From: JAFDWR01 sp038216655
GTDB lineage: Bacteria; Armatimonadota; Fimbriimonadia; Fimbriimonadales; Fimbriimonadaceae
Direction: 5' to 3'
Assembly: GCA_038216655.1 (NCBI GenBank)
Contig: JBBQPZ010000002.1
Location: forward strand, 186,001-250,000
Length of the DNA: 64,000 nucleotides
Position numbers and translations under genes: made by a program. The first letter of the stretch is position 1. The number at the start of each line of letters is the position of its first letter. Of the stretch, positions 25,076 to 33,620 are shown in pieces. A model generated the notes under the pieces. The model saw nothing but the letters and a program-made list of their open reading frames with translations, made no database searches and was not told where the DNA came from.

Positions 25076-28000
25076 ATGAGCGAACAGCCGAAACCTAATC
25101 CGAGACTTGACCTCGATGCGATCCGTGCGAAACTTGCCGGAAAACAGGGGAAGACGTATTGGCGTAGCCTCGAAGAGGTTGCGGAGACTCCGGAATTTGA
25201 GGCGTGGTTGGCCGATGAGTTCCCGAACCGCCGCGAGATCGCGGACATCGATCGCCGCTCCCTACTGAAGTTTATGGGCGCCTCTCTGGCGCTCGCCGGT
25301 CTGAGTGGCTGCCGCGGCTACTTCATGCCGGAAGAGAAGATCGTCCCCTACGTCACCCAGCCCGAAGAAATGGTGATCGGGAAGCCGCTGTACTACGCGA
25401 CAGCTTTCTCCCACGCGGGTTTCGGCTACGGTGTGCTGGTGAAGCAGAACGAGGGTCGCCCGACGAAGATCGAGGGCAACCCCGATCATCCGGCGAACCG
25501 AGGAACGACGAGCACGTTCATGCAGGCGTCGATCCTGACGATGTATGACCCGGACCGCGCGCAGACGGTGATGAACGCGGGTCAGCTTTCGACTTGGGAA
25601 GAGTTCTTGAAGGCAGCGCGGAAGGCCCTTAAGGCACAGAAGAACTTAGCTCATCGTGACGGGTCTTTGAATATAGGATCTGGTGGACCTAATGCTGGAG
25701 CGGGTACCGGCTTCCGCATTCTCACCGGAGCCGTCACGTCGCCGACGATGCTCGTGCAGCTCGCCGAGCTCAAGGCTGAATTCCCCGGTATGGATTGGCA
25801 CGCCTACGAGCCGTTCGGTCAGGACAACGCTCACGCCGGCACCAAGATGGCCTTCGGCCAGCCGATGAACGTGGTTTACGACTTCGCCAAGGCGAAGGTC
25901 GTGGTTTCGCTGGACTCGAACTTCCTCCAGGAGTCGCCGGGAAGCCTGCGCTACGCGCGGGACTTCATGGATGCCCGCCGCGTTCAGGACGGAAAGGTCG
26001 AGATGAATCGCCTTTACGCGATCGAGGCCACGCCGACGATCACCGGCGCGATGGCCGACCACCGCTGGGGCGTCCGTCCGAGCCAGGTGCTAGCCGCGGC
26101 GAATGCAATCCACGCGGGGCTGAACGGTGGCGTGGTAGCAAAGGTCGACGGAATCTCCGCCGAGGCCCTGGGCGCGATTATCAAGGATCTCCAAGCCAAC
26201 CATGGAGCCGCGGTCGTCGTGCCGGGCGAATTTGCGCCCGCCGAAGTCCACGCGGTGGCAGCCGCAATCAACGAGGCGCTTAAGGCGCCCCTTGTTTTGA
26301 CCGCACCTGTCGACGGCAGCGTTGCCGCCAAGCCGATTTCTGAGCTCGTCACCGCGCTCAAGTCGAACCACGTCGAAGTCCTGATGATCGTCGGCGGCAA
26401 CCCCGTCTACGATGCCCCCGCCGATCTGCAGTTTGGCGAGAACCTCCGGCGCGCGAAGGTCAAGATCCGCTACGGCTACTACGTCGACGAGACGAGCGCC
26501 CTGTGCGACTGGCATCTCCCGGCGACCCACTTCCTCGAAGAGTGGAGCGACACCCGCGCCTACGACGGCACTGCGTCGCTGGTCCAGCCGCTCACTACCC
26601 CGCTTTTCGAAGGCAAGTCGATCCATGAAGTGATCGATGCGCTCCTGGGCCGCCCCTACTCCGGGATCGAGCGCGTTCAGGCGACCTGGAAGAAGGCAGG
26701 CCTCGGGGGTGCCGACTTCGACAAGGTCTGGCGAGAGTGCCTCCACCAGGGAATCATTCCCAACAGCGCTTTGCCCCCCGTAGCGAGCCGCGTGACCGCG
26801 GGGTTCGCGCCCCCTCAGGCAAAGAGCGCAACGGGCATGGAGATCGCGTTCCGCCCCGACGTTCAACTTTTCGACGGACGCTACGCCAACAACGGCTGGC
26901 TGATGGAAGTCCCCCGCCCGCTCACGATGATCACGTGGGACAACGCGGTGCATCTCAGCCCGCGCACGGCCAAGCAGCTTAACGTGGTGAGCGAAGACAA
27001 GGTTCGCATCACGAGCCGTGGTGTGAAGATCGAGGAAGCCGTGGTTTGGGTGCTTCCGGGTCAGCCCGACAACGTGGTGACGCTCCACGCGGGTTACGGA
27101 CGCACGAAGGGCGGCACGATCGCCACCGACGCTGGCTTCGACATCTATCCGCTCCGCACGAGCGAGGCTCCGCTCTACGATGCGGGGATCACGATCGAGC
27201 CAATCGGCGGCATCTGGCCGATCGCGTCGACCCAGATCCATCACGCGATGGAAGGCCGCGACATCGTCCGATTCGGGACGATCTCCGAGTTCAAAAACAG
27301 CCCAACCCTGCGGTACTCAGAGACTGAGCCGAAGCTCCTCACGCCGGAAGAGCAGAAGAAGGAAGAGGAAGAGATTCGGGATAAGAACATGTATCCCGAT
27401 GAGATCTTCGGCAAGGACAATATGGCGCAGTGGGGGATGACGATCGACCTCCATACCTGCATCGGGTGCAACGCCTGTGCCGTCGCCTGCCAGGCGGAGA
27501 ATAACATCCCCGTCGTCGGCAAGGACCAGGTCAAGCGCGGACGTGAGATGCACTGGCTCCGCATCGACCGGTACTACACCACCCACGATGCGAGCACCGA
27601 GGCCGAGATTCGGAAGGACGACACGGGTCTGGTGGACCCGATCGAGAATCCGATGCCGGTGTTTCAGCCGATGATGTGCGTCCACTGCGAGAAGGCGCCC
27701 TGCGAGCCGGTCTGTCCGGTCGCCGCGACCGTCCACTCCCACGAAGGCATCAACCAGATGATCTACAACCGCTGCGTCGGCACGCGGTACTGCTCGAACA
27801 ACTGCCCCTACAAGGTGCGGCGGTTCAACTATCTGAACTACTCCGACAACCAGGCCCAGTTCGCGCTGACGGTCATGGATCTGAGCCAGAAGCTGCACAT
27901 CCCGGGGCCGATCCACACGCCGAAGGAGCACGGCATCGAGCTTCTCCGGATGCTGAACAACCCGGACGTCACCGTCCGCGGTCGTGGCGTCATGGAAAAG

Positions 28001-28270
28001 TGCACGTACTGCACCCAGCGCATCAGCCAGACCCGTATCGAGGCGAAGAAGCAGGGTCGCGACATCATCGACGGCGAGGTCATTACGGCCTGCCAGCAGG
28101 CGTGTCCGACGCAGTCGATCGTCTTCGGCAACATCGCCGACAAGAATTCCAAGGTCGCGAAGATGAAGGAAGACCCGCGCAGCTATCGGGTGCTCGAAGA
28201 AGAGCAGACCCGCCCGCGCACTTCCTACATGGGCCGCATTACTAATCCCAACCCGGAGATCCGATCTTGA
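25076..28270 (+). CDS. actB: Alternative complex III subunit ActB, molybdopterin-oxidoreductase-like iron-sulfur protein
   Basis: A 1064-aa protein. Residues about 60-75 carry a Tat-type signal, DRRSLLKFMGASLALAG, followed by CRGY. The first two thirds resemble the molybdopterin oxidoreductase fold, with the molybdenum site missing in ACIII. The C-terminal third is a ferredoxin-like domain with four Cys clusters: CIGCNACAVACQ near 797, CVHCEKAPCEPVCP near 875, CVGTRYCSNNCP near 900, and CTYCTQR with CQQACP near 980-1010. These should hold three 4Fe-4S and one 3Fe-4S centre. It is the peripheral electron-transfer subunit on the outer face of the membrane. Length is normal. Confidence 0.95.
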   Translation: MSEQPKPNPRLDLDAIRAKLAGKQGKTYWRSLEEVAETPEFEAWLADEFPNRREIADIDRRSLLKFMGASLALAGLSGCRGYFMPEEKIVPYVTQPEEMVIGKPLYYATAFSHAGFGYGVLVKQNEGRPTKIEGNPDHPANRGTTSTFMQASILTMYDPDRAQTVMNAGQLSTWEEFLKAARKALKAQKNLAHRDGSLNIGSGGPNAGAGTGFRILTGAVTSPTMLVQLAELKAEFPGMDWHAYEPFGQDNAHAGTKMAFGQPMNVVYDFAKAKVVVSLDSNFLQESPGSLRYARDFMDARRVQDGKVEMNRLYAIEATPTITGAMADHRWGVRPSQVLAAANAIHAGLNGGVVAKVDGISAEALGAIIKDLQANHGAAVVVPGEFAPAEVHAVAAAINEALKAPLVLTAPVDGSVAAKPISELVTALKSNHVEVLMIVGGNPVYDAPADLQFGENLRRAKVKIRYGYYVDETSALCDWHLPATHFLEEWSDTRAYDGTASLVQPLTTPLFEGKSIHEVIDALLGRPYSGIERVQATWKKAGLGGADFDKVWRECLHQGIIPNSALPPVASRVTAGFAPPQAKSATGMEIAFRPDVQLFDGRYANNGWLMEVPRPLTMITWDNAVHLSPRTAKQLNVVSEDKVRITSRGVKIEEAVVWVLPGQPDNVVTLHAGYGRTKGGTIATDAGFDIYPLRTSEAPLYDAGITIEPIGGIWPIASTQIHHAMEGRDIVRFGTISEFKNSPTLRYSETEPKLLTPEEQKKEEEEIRDKNMYPDEIFGKDNMAQWGMTIDLHTCIGCNACAVACQAENNIPVVGKDQVKRGREMHWLRIDRYYTTHDASTEAEIRKDDTGLVDPIENPMPVFQPMMCVHCEKAPCEPVCPVAATVHSHEGINQMIYNRCVGTRYCSNNCPYKVRRFNYLNYSDNQAQFALTVMDLSQKLHIPGPIHTPKEHGIELLRMLNNPDVTVRGRGVMEKCTYCTQRISQTRIEAKKQGRDIIDGEVITACQQACPTQSIVFGNIADKNSKVAKMKEDPRSYRVLEEEQTRPRTSYMGRITNPNPEIRS

Positions 28271-28308
28271 GCCCGGGCAACAGGAATCAGGGAGCAACAC
28301 AAAGGAGG

Positions 28309-28326
28309 ATGACCGAACAAAGCTGA
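28309..28326 (+). other. Five-codon open frame with a perfect Shine-Dalgarno before actC
   Basis: In the 107-nt actB-actC gap, AAAGGAGG directly abuts ATG ACC GAA CAA AGC TGA (28309-28326). It is the strongest ribosome-binding site in this part of the operon, yet the frame has only five codons. It may be a leader peptide or a relic of an earlier start. The spacing of SD to ATG is very short, so translation is uncertain. Confidence 0.35.
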
Positions 28327-28377
28327 TTTCAATGACGGAGAGCCCATTCGCTCTTCATCCAGCTCCCGGATACTGCC

Positions 28378-29796
28378 ATGGCAACGACAGACCCGTTCTA
28401 CGAACCTCTTATAGAGGGAGATCAGACTTTCACCACGATCGATGAAAAGATCGCGGGTGTTATTCGGGATCAGAAGCGCTACCACTTCAAGCACCCGTGG
28501 TACCTGTTCTTCGGATTCGGCTTCCTTCTGCTCAATGTTCTCCTGCTCTCGATCGCTTGGCTGCTGTACCAGGGCATCGGTATCTGGGGCAACAACGTTC
28601 CGACCGCTTGGGCGTTCGACATCGTCAACTTCGTCTGGTGGATCGGTATCGGCCACGCCGGGACGCTGATCTCGGCGATCTTGCTGCTCATGCGCCAGCA
28701 ATGGCGTAACTCAATCAACCGCTTTGCCGAGGCGATGACGATCTTCGCGGTCATGTGCGCGGGCTTGTTCCCGCTCTTGCACACCGGTCGTCCGTGGGTT
28801 GCCTACTGGCTGTTCCCGTATCCCAACATCATGGGAATGTGGCCGCAGTTCCGGTCGCCGCTCATGTGGGACGTGTTCGCCGTCTCGACCTACTTCACGG
28901 TTTCGCTGCTGTTCTGGTTCATGGGCTTGATCCCGGACTTCGCTACAATGCGCGATCGGGCGACCAACGGCATCCTCCAAAAGGTTCTCGGGCTGCTCTC
29001 AATGGGCTGGCGCGGCTCGGCCCGTCACTGGCACCGATATGAGCAGGCGTACCTACTCCTGGCGGGTCTTTCGACGCCGCTGGTTCTGTCGGTCCACACG
29101 ATCGTGTCGTACGACTTCGCCGTCTCGATCGTCCCTGGCTGGAATATCACCGTCTTCCCGCCGTACTTCGTCGCGGGCGCCGTGTTTGCGGGCTTTGCGA
29201 TGGTGCTGCTCTTCGCGATTCCGGTTCGGAAAGCCTACGGCTGGAAAGAACTGATCACGATGAAGCACATCGACTGGATGGCGAAGATCATGCTCGCCAC
29301 CGGACTGATCGTCTTCTACGGCTACATCTTGGAAGTCTTCTACGGCTGGTACTCCGGCGAGAAGGTGGAGTGGGCGCTCAATTGGTGGCGTTTCAACGGT
29401 CCGTACGCTCCGGCTTACTGGTGCTTGATCCTGTTTAATGGCATCATCCCACAGTTGCTGTGGTCGCCGAAGATTCGGCGCAACACGACGGTGGTGTGGT
29501 TTATCGCCTTCGGTATCAGCATCGGCATGTGGCTCGAGCGCTTCGTGATCATCCCGATGTCCTTGATGCGGAACTACCTGCCGAGCTCGGATCGGATGTA
29601 CTACCCGACGGTGTGGGACTTCGGCATGTTCTTCGGCACGATCGGTCTGTTCCTGTTCCTCATGATGCTGTTCATCCGCTTCATGCCGGTTATCAACCTG
29701 TTCGAAATGAAGGATCTGCTTTACAAGCTGCAGGGCACTAAGAAGGTGGTGTACGACGATGCACTACCGGCGACCAATCCGGCGGGAGGCGAATAA
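28378..29796 (+). CDS. actC: Alternative complex III subunit ActC, NrfD-like quinol-binding membrane protein
   Basis: A 472-aa membrane protein of the NrfD/PsrC family with about ten helices. Near residue 85 is WWIGIGHAGTLISAILLLMRQQWR, near 130 HTGRPWVAYWLFPYPN, near 240 LSVHTIVSYDFAVSIVPGW, and near 300 YGYILEVFYGWYSG, all typical of ActC. It is the main quinol-oxidising integral subunit and sits next to ActB and ActF in the complex. The start is the ATG at 28378, before MATTDPFYEPLIEGDQTF. It overlaps actD by one base. Confidence 0.95.
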   Translation: MATTDPFYEPLIEGDQTFTTIDEKIAGVIRDQKRYHFKHPWYLFFGFGFLLLNVLLLSIAWLLYQGIGIWGNNVPTAWAFDIVNFVWWIGIGHAGTLISAILLLMRQQWRNSINRFAEAMTIFAVMCAGLFPLLHTGRPWVAYWLFPYPNIMGMWPQFRSPLMWDVFAVSTYFTVSLLFWFMGLIPDFATMRDRATNGILQKVLGLLSMGWRGSARHWHRYEQAYLLLAGLSTPLVLSVHTIVSYDFAVSIVPGWNITVFPPYFVAGAVFAGFAMVLLFAIPVRKAYGWKELITMKHIDWMAKIMLATGLIVFYGYILEVFYGWYSGEKVEWALNWWRFNGPYAPAYWCLILFNGIIPQLLWSPKIRRNTTVVWFIAFGISIGMWLERFVIIPMSLMRNYLPSSDRMYYPTVWDFGMFFGTIGLFLFLMMLFIRFMPVINLFEMKDLLYKLQGTKKVVYDDALPATNPAGGE

Positions 29797-30347
29797 TGGC
29801 AGGCTTCACCAAGCATAAAGATACGCCTCACGCCTTGGTTGCGGAGTTCACTCACCCGGACGATTTGCTTGCTGCGGCTCGAATGGCTCGCTCCGGCGGC
29901 TACAAGAACCTTGAGGCCTACTCGCCCTTCCCGATGCACGAGATGAGCGATGCGATCGGGTTCAAGGACCAGCGGGTGCCTTGGATCGTCTTCCTCGGCG
30001 GCTTGACCGGCGCGTTCTGCGGCTTCGGCCTGCAGTACTACGTGAACGTCTGGGACTACCCGATGAACGTTGGCGGTCGACCGCTCGTGTCGATCCCCTC
30101 CTTTATCCCGATCACGTTCGAAGCGACGATCTTGTTCGCGTCGCTCGGCGCGTTCGTCGGAATGCTCGCGATGAACTTCCTGCCCCAGCCGTATCATCCG
30201 ATCTTCAACACTCCGAACTTCGAGCGAGCCTCGCAGGACCGGTTCTTCCTCGCCATCGAGGCGAGCGACCCGCAGTTCGACCGCGAAGCCACGCAGAAGT
30301 TCCTTGAGGGACTCAATCCTGAGGCGGTGAGCTATGTCGAAGGTTAA
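29796..30347 (+). CDS. actD: Alternative complex III subunit ActD (DUF3341)
   Basis: A 183-aa protein with the DUF3341 plan: a soluble N-terminal part (ALVAEFTHPDDLLAAARMAR, YKNLEAYSPFPMHEM) followed by two membrane helices (residues about 60-80 and 100-128), with PFPMHEMSDAIG at the membrane entry. In ACIII structures ActD is a two-helix membrane subunit beside ActC/ActF. The start codon overlaps the actC stop (TAATG) and the 3' end overlaps actE by 14 bases, so it is translationally coupled on both sides. Confidence 0.93.
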   Translation: MAGFTKHKDTPHALVAEFTHPDDLLAAARMARSGGYKNLEAYSPFPMHEMSDAIGFKDQRVPWIVFLGGLTGAFCGFGLQYYVNVWDYPMNVGGRPLVSIPSFIPITFEATILFASLGAFVGMLAMNFLPQPYHPIFNTPNFERASQDRFFLAIEASDPQFDREATQKFLEGLNPEAVSYVEG

Positions 30348-30978
30348 TCCGGTGCTCACCAAGTTCATGATCGCTGTCGGTGGTGCCTCCCTCTTCATGG
30401 TGGGCTGCCATACCGACCAGTGGATCCAGCCGAAGATCCGACCGCAACACGAGAGCGAGTTCTTCGCCGACGGCGCGTCCAACCGACCGCTGGTCGAGGG
30501 GACGGTCGCCCGTGACCACCTGCGCGAGGACGAGGCGTTCTTCACCGGTTTCAAGGACGGCAAGCTCGTCAAGGTGATCCCGATCAAGATCACGAAGGAG
30601 CTGTTGCTACGGGGCGCGGAGCGATTCCGCATCTACTGCGTGCCGTGTCACGGACAGTTGGGCGACGGTCAGGGGATGATCGCCAAGCGTGGGTTCACCC
30701 TGCGCCGACCCATCGCGAGCTATCACACGGATCGCCTTCGCGCGATGCCGATTGGCCACTTTTATGATGTGATCACGCGTGGCTACGGGGCGATGTACTC
30801 GTACGCGTCGCGCGTCGAGCCGCAAGATCGCTGGGCGATCGCCGCGTACATCCGTGCCTTGCAGCTTAGCGAGCACGCCACGAGCACTGATTTGACGCCG
30901 GAAGAGCAGAAGTCGCTGGAAGCCAATCCGGCGGGCACTCCTCCGCCTCCGACCGAAGAAAAGGCAGGTGGCGAGTAA
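30334..30978 (+). CDS. actE: Alternative complex III subunit ActE, monoheme cytochrome c lipoprotein
   Basis: A 214-aa protein with a lipoprotein-like N-terminus (SLFMVGC, Cys near 28) and one heme c site, FRIYCVPCHGQLGDGQGMIA, near residue 105. The axial Met is likely in RLRAMPIGHFYDVITRG. The segment WIQPKIRPQHESEFFADG is the conserved ActE entry. ActE passes electrons from ActA/ActB toward the cytochrome c domain of the oxidase. Its C-terminus is Pro-rich. The stop overlaps the actF start (TAATG). Confidence 0.93.
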   Translation: MSKVNPVLTKFMIAVGGASLFMVGCHTDQWIQPKIRPQHESEFFADGASNRPLVEGTVARDHLREDEAFFTGFKDGKLVKVIPIKITKELLLRGAERFRIYCVPCHGQLGDGQGMIAKRGFTLRRPIASYHTDRLRAMPIGHFYDVITRGYGAMYSYASRVEPQDRWAIAAYIRALQLSEHATSTDLTPEEQKSLEANPAGTPPPPTEEKAGGE

Positions 30979-32183
30979 TGGATTCTATGTCGGATACCAA
31001 ACAAGTAAATCTCGGGCGGTTTGGCAGTGCCGGGCTCGGCATCGGTTTGATCGGCGGCTTGGTGTCGATCGGCATGCTCCTGTCGGGCGACAAGATCATG
31101 GCGCAGAGTTATCTCTTCGCCTGGGCCTTCTTCGTCGCGCTGACCCTCGGCTTCTTCGGACTCATGCTTCTCCACCACACCGTTCGCGGTAAGTGGGGAT
31201 TGTCGATTCTGCGTATCTTCGAGGCGGGCGCCAGTATCTACACCTTCGGACTCTTGGCCCTGCTTTACATCCCGATCCTCGTGCAGATGTTCATGGGTCA
31301 GTCGGACCTGTACAAGTGGACCCACCCGGCGGTCGTCGCCGCGGATCAGATTCTGAAGAACAAGGAGCCGTATCTCAACCTCCCGTTCTTCACGCTCCGG
31401 TTTGCCCTGTTCTTCCTGCTCTGGATCGGTCTGGCAATGATGATGCGTCGTTCGACGCGCAAACAGGACGAGAGCGGCAACGTCGCCGAAGAGCAGAAGC
31501 GCAGCAGCTTTGCCGCACCCGGCCTGGTCGCGTTCTTCCTCAGCATCACCTTTGCCGGTACCGACTGGCTGATGTCCCTTGAGCCGAGATGGTCTTCGAC
31601 CATGTATGGCCTCTGGTGGGCGATCGGCATGGGCCTGATGGCTTTGTCTCTGACCGTGATCATCGTGGTGAGCAACCGCGACCGCGAGCCTTACAAGGGG
31701 CTTGTCAAGCCGTCGCTCACACGGGACTGGGGCAACCTGCTCTTGACGCTGACAATGCTCTGGGGCTACACCTCGGTGTCGCAGTACCTGATCATTTGGA
31801 GCGGCAACCTTCCGATCTACACGAGCTACTTCGTGAACCGGTCTCTGGGCGGTTGGAATGCGATCGGGTTCGTGACCATCATGGGTCAGTTCTTCATCCC
31901 GTTCTTCTTGCTCTGCACGCCGCGGATCAAGGCGACCCCGACGTCGCTGGCCAAGGTCGCGGGCTGGATATTGGTGATGCGGCTGATCGACACCTATCAA
32001 CTTGTGATGCCGTCGTTTGCCGCGGGTACCCGAACGTCGCCAATGCCCTACGCGCAGGACATTCTGGCGCTGGTTGGCGTGGCCGGACTTTGGACGTGGG
32101 CGTTCTGCTCGGGAATCCGCCGCTCGAACTTGCTCCCGAATTACGACCCGAGACTGAAGGAGGCTGAGGCGCATGCACACTAA
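30978..32183 (+). CDS. actF: Alternative complex III subunit ActF, NrfD-like membrane protein
   Basis: A 401-aa polytopic membrane protein with about ten helices, a distant paralogue of ActC and shorter at the N-terminus. Recognisable parts are GLMLLHHTVRGKWG near 60, FAGTDWLMSLEPRWSSTMYG near 195, LTRDWGNLLLTLTMLWGYTS near 250 and FFIPFFLLCTPRIK near 300. A Ser/Glu/Lys loop (RKQDESGNVAEEQKRSS) lies between helices near 160. It completes the ACIII membrane core. ATG at 30978 overlaps the actE stop; a second ATG three codons later is possible. It overlaps the next gene by 11 bases. Confidence 0.93.
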   Translation: MDSMSDTKQVNLGRFGSAGLGIGLIGGLVSIGMLLSGDKIMAQSYLFAWAFFVALTLGFFGLMLLHHTVRGKWGLSILRIFEAGASIYTFGLLALLYIPILVQMFMGQSDLYKWTHPAVVAADQILKNKEPYLNLPFFTLRFALFFLLWIGLAMMMRRSTRKQDESGNVAEEQKRSSFAAPGLVAFFLSITFAGTDWLMSLEPRWSSTMYGLWWAIGMGLMALSLTVIIVVSNRDREPYKGLVKPSLTRDWGNLLLTLTMLWGYTSVSQYLIIWSGNLPIYTSYFVNRSLGGWNAIGFVTIMGQFFIPFFLLCTPRIKATPTSLAKVAGWILVMRLIDTYQLVMPSFAAGTRTSPMPYAQDILALVGVAGLWTWAFCSGIRRSNLLPNYDPRLKEAEAHAH

Positions 32184-32742
32184 AGAACCGCGAAAAGACC
32201 CGCTGATCGAACTCGGCTACGAGAAAGAAGACCTCAACATGAAGGGGGTCGGCAAGGGGACCCTATTCTTCTTTGTCTTCACTTTCGTATGTATTGGGCT
32301 CGGATATTGGGTGTTCGCCGTGATGAACCCGGATGCGATGAAGGGTCATCAGGAAGATCAGCCAGCGTTCATGGGCAAGGTTCCGCCCGAGCCCCTGCTC
32401 CAGAGCAACCAGACGACCAAGACCGACATCGTCGACCTTCGCGCCAATGAAGACAATGCGCTCAAGATCCCGGCCTACGTGGATCAAGGCAAGGGCGTGA
32501 TTCGGATTCCGATCGACCGCGCCATCGACCTCACCGTGCAGCGCCTGCAGAATCCGGTGACGAATCAAGGGAATACGCCGCCCCTTCAGTTTAATGGGGT
32601 TCAGCCCACCACTCCGGCAACGACGGTGCCCCACACGGCCCCGCACTTCAACAACGTGATGCCGCCTTCCCAAACTCCGGTGCTAAGCTCGACTCCGACG
32701 CCCAAGCCGAGTCCCACCCCTGGAGGCACGCACACGCCATGA
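32173..32742 (+). CDS. ACIII/oxidase-associated single-helix membrane protein, unknown role
   Basis: A 189-aa protein with a cytoplasmic N-terminus (EPRKDPLIELGYEKEDLN), one membrane helix at about residues 28-50 (LFFFVFTFVCIGLGYWVFAV), and an outer part containing GVIRIPIDRAIDLTVQRL near 115. That motif is one I associate with small proteins in ACIII-oxidase clusters. The C-terminal 55 residues are low complexity, rich in Pro and Thr (STPTPKPSPTPGG). It overlaps actF and sco by 11 and 4 bases, so it is made together with both. It may be an assembly or linker subunit between ACIII and caa3 oxidase; this is inference. Confidence 0.7.
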   Translation: MHTKEPRKDPLIELGYEKEDLNMKGVGKGTLFFFVFTFVCIGLGYWVFAVMNPDAMKGHQEDQPAFMGKVPPEPLLQSNQTTKTDIVDLRANEDNALKIPAYVDQGKGVIRIPIDRAIDLTVQRLQNPVTNQGNTPPLQFNGVQPTTPATTVPHTAPHFNNVMPPSQTPVLSSTPTPKPSPTPGGTHTP

Positions 32743-33605
32743 GGTTGCGGACGATTCTCTTGGGTGCAAGTTTGATGCTGGCCAGCTTCGGCATGGCTCA
32801 ACAATTCCCGGTTCAGCAGACTTCGACCGCTCCGGCGGCGGGCCAAGCGCAGAAGGATGCGATGGCCAAGATGGGATTGGACCAGAAGCTGGGCGATACG
32901 GTCGACAAGACTCCGATGGTCGTCACCGAGTTCGGAAAGAAGATCCCCTTCGGCGATCTCACCGGCACGCGGCCGATCATTCTGCTTCCGATGTTCTACA
33001 CCTGCAAGAGCGCGTGCGGCATCGAGGTGGATAGCCTCCTCAAGAACCTCGCCAAGATCACGGACTACACCGTCGGCAAGGATTACGATGTGGTGTTCCT
33101 GAGCATCAACCCGAAGGAGACGCCCGACGTCGCGATGGCCAAGAAGCAGCTCCTGATTCAGGACTACGATCGAAACGGCTCGACCGCGGGTTTCCACTTC
33201 CTGACGGGGTCGTTCGAGGACGTCAACAAGATTTGTCGCAGCGTCGGCTTCCGCTACGTCTGGAACGCCGAGAAGGAGCAGGTCTTCCACCCGACCGGTC
33301 TGATTATCCTCACGAAGACGGGAATGATCTCGCGCTACTTTTACGGCACCGAATATTCCTCCAAGCTCGTGGAGAGCGCCCTGGTTTCGGCCCTCCGCCA
33401 GCAGGTTGGCGCGAAGGCGACGCCGATCATGCTCGGCTGCATCATGCTCGACCCGGTGACTGGCGCGCGGACGCTGAACATCATGCGGACGCTGCAGGTG
33501 CTCGGACTGCTCACGCTCATTGTGCTCTTTGGCTCCATGGCTTGGATGAACGCTCGCCATAAGGAGACGGTCGCCCGCGTCACCAAGGGGGGCACTCCGG
33601 TTTAG
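32739..33605 (+). CDS. SCO1/SenC-type copper chaperone for the CuA site
   Basis: A 288-aa protein with a signal peptide (MRLRTILLGASLMLASFGMA), a thioredoxin-like SCO domain, and a C-terminal membrane helix (about 252-272, VLGLLTLIVLFGSMAWM). The copper site is FYTCKSACGIEVDSLL (CxxxC) near residue 88, with the third ligand His in QVFHPTGLIIL near 183. SCO proteins reduce and metallate the CuA centre of oxidase subunit II, which is the very next gene. The C-terminal anchor in addition to the N-terminal signal is less common. The start overlaps the preceding gene by 4 bases. Confidence 0.9.
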   Translation: MRLRTILLGASLMLASFGMAQQFPVQQTSTAPAAGQAQKDAMAKMGLDQKLGDTVDKTPMVVTEFGKKIPFGDLTGTRPIILLPMFYTCKSACGIEVDSLLKNLAKITDYTVGKDYDVVFLSINPKETPDVAMAKKQLLIQDYDRNGSTAGFHFLTGSFEDVNKICRSVGFRYVWNAEKEQVFHPTGLIILTKTGMISRYFYGTEYSSKLVESALVSALRQQVGAKATPIMLGCIMLDPVTGARTLNIMRTLQVLGLLTLIVLFGSMAWMNARHKETVARVTKGGTPV

Positions 33606-33620
33606 CCGGGTTTCATTCTT

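Noticed and set aside
30783..32180. A 465-codon minus-strand frame opposite actF
   Set aside because: Composition is that of a shadow frame (Arg, His, Gln, Glu) and actF is certain.
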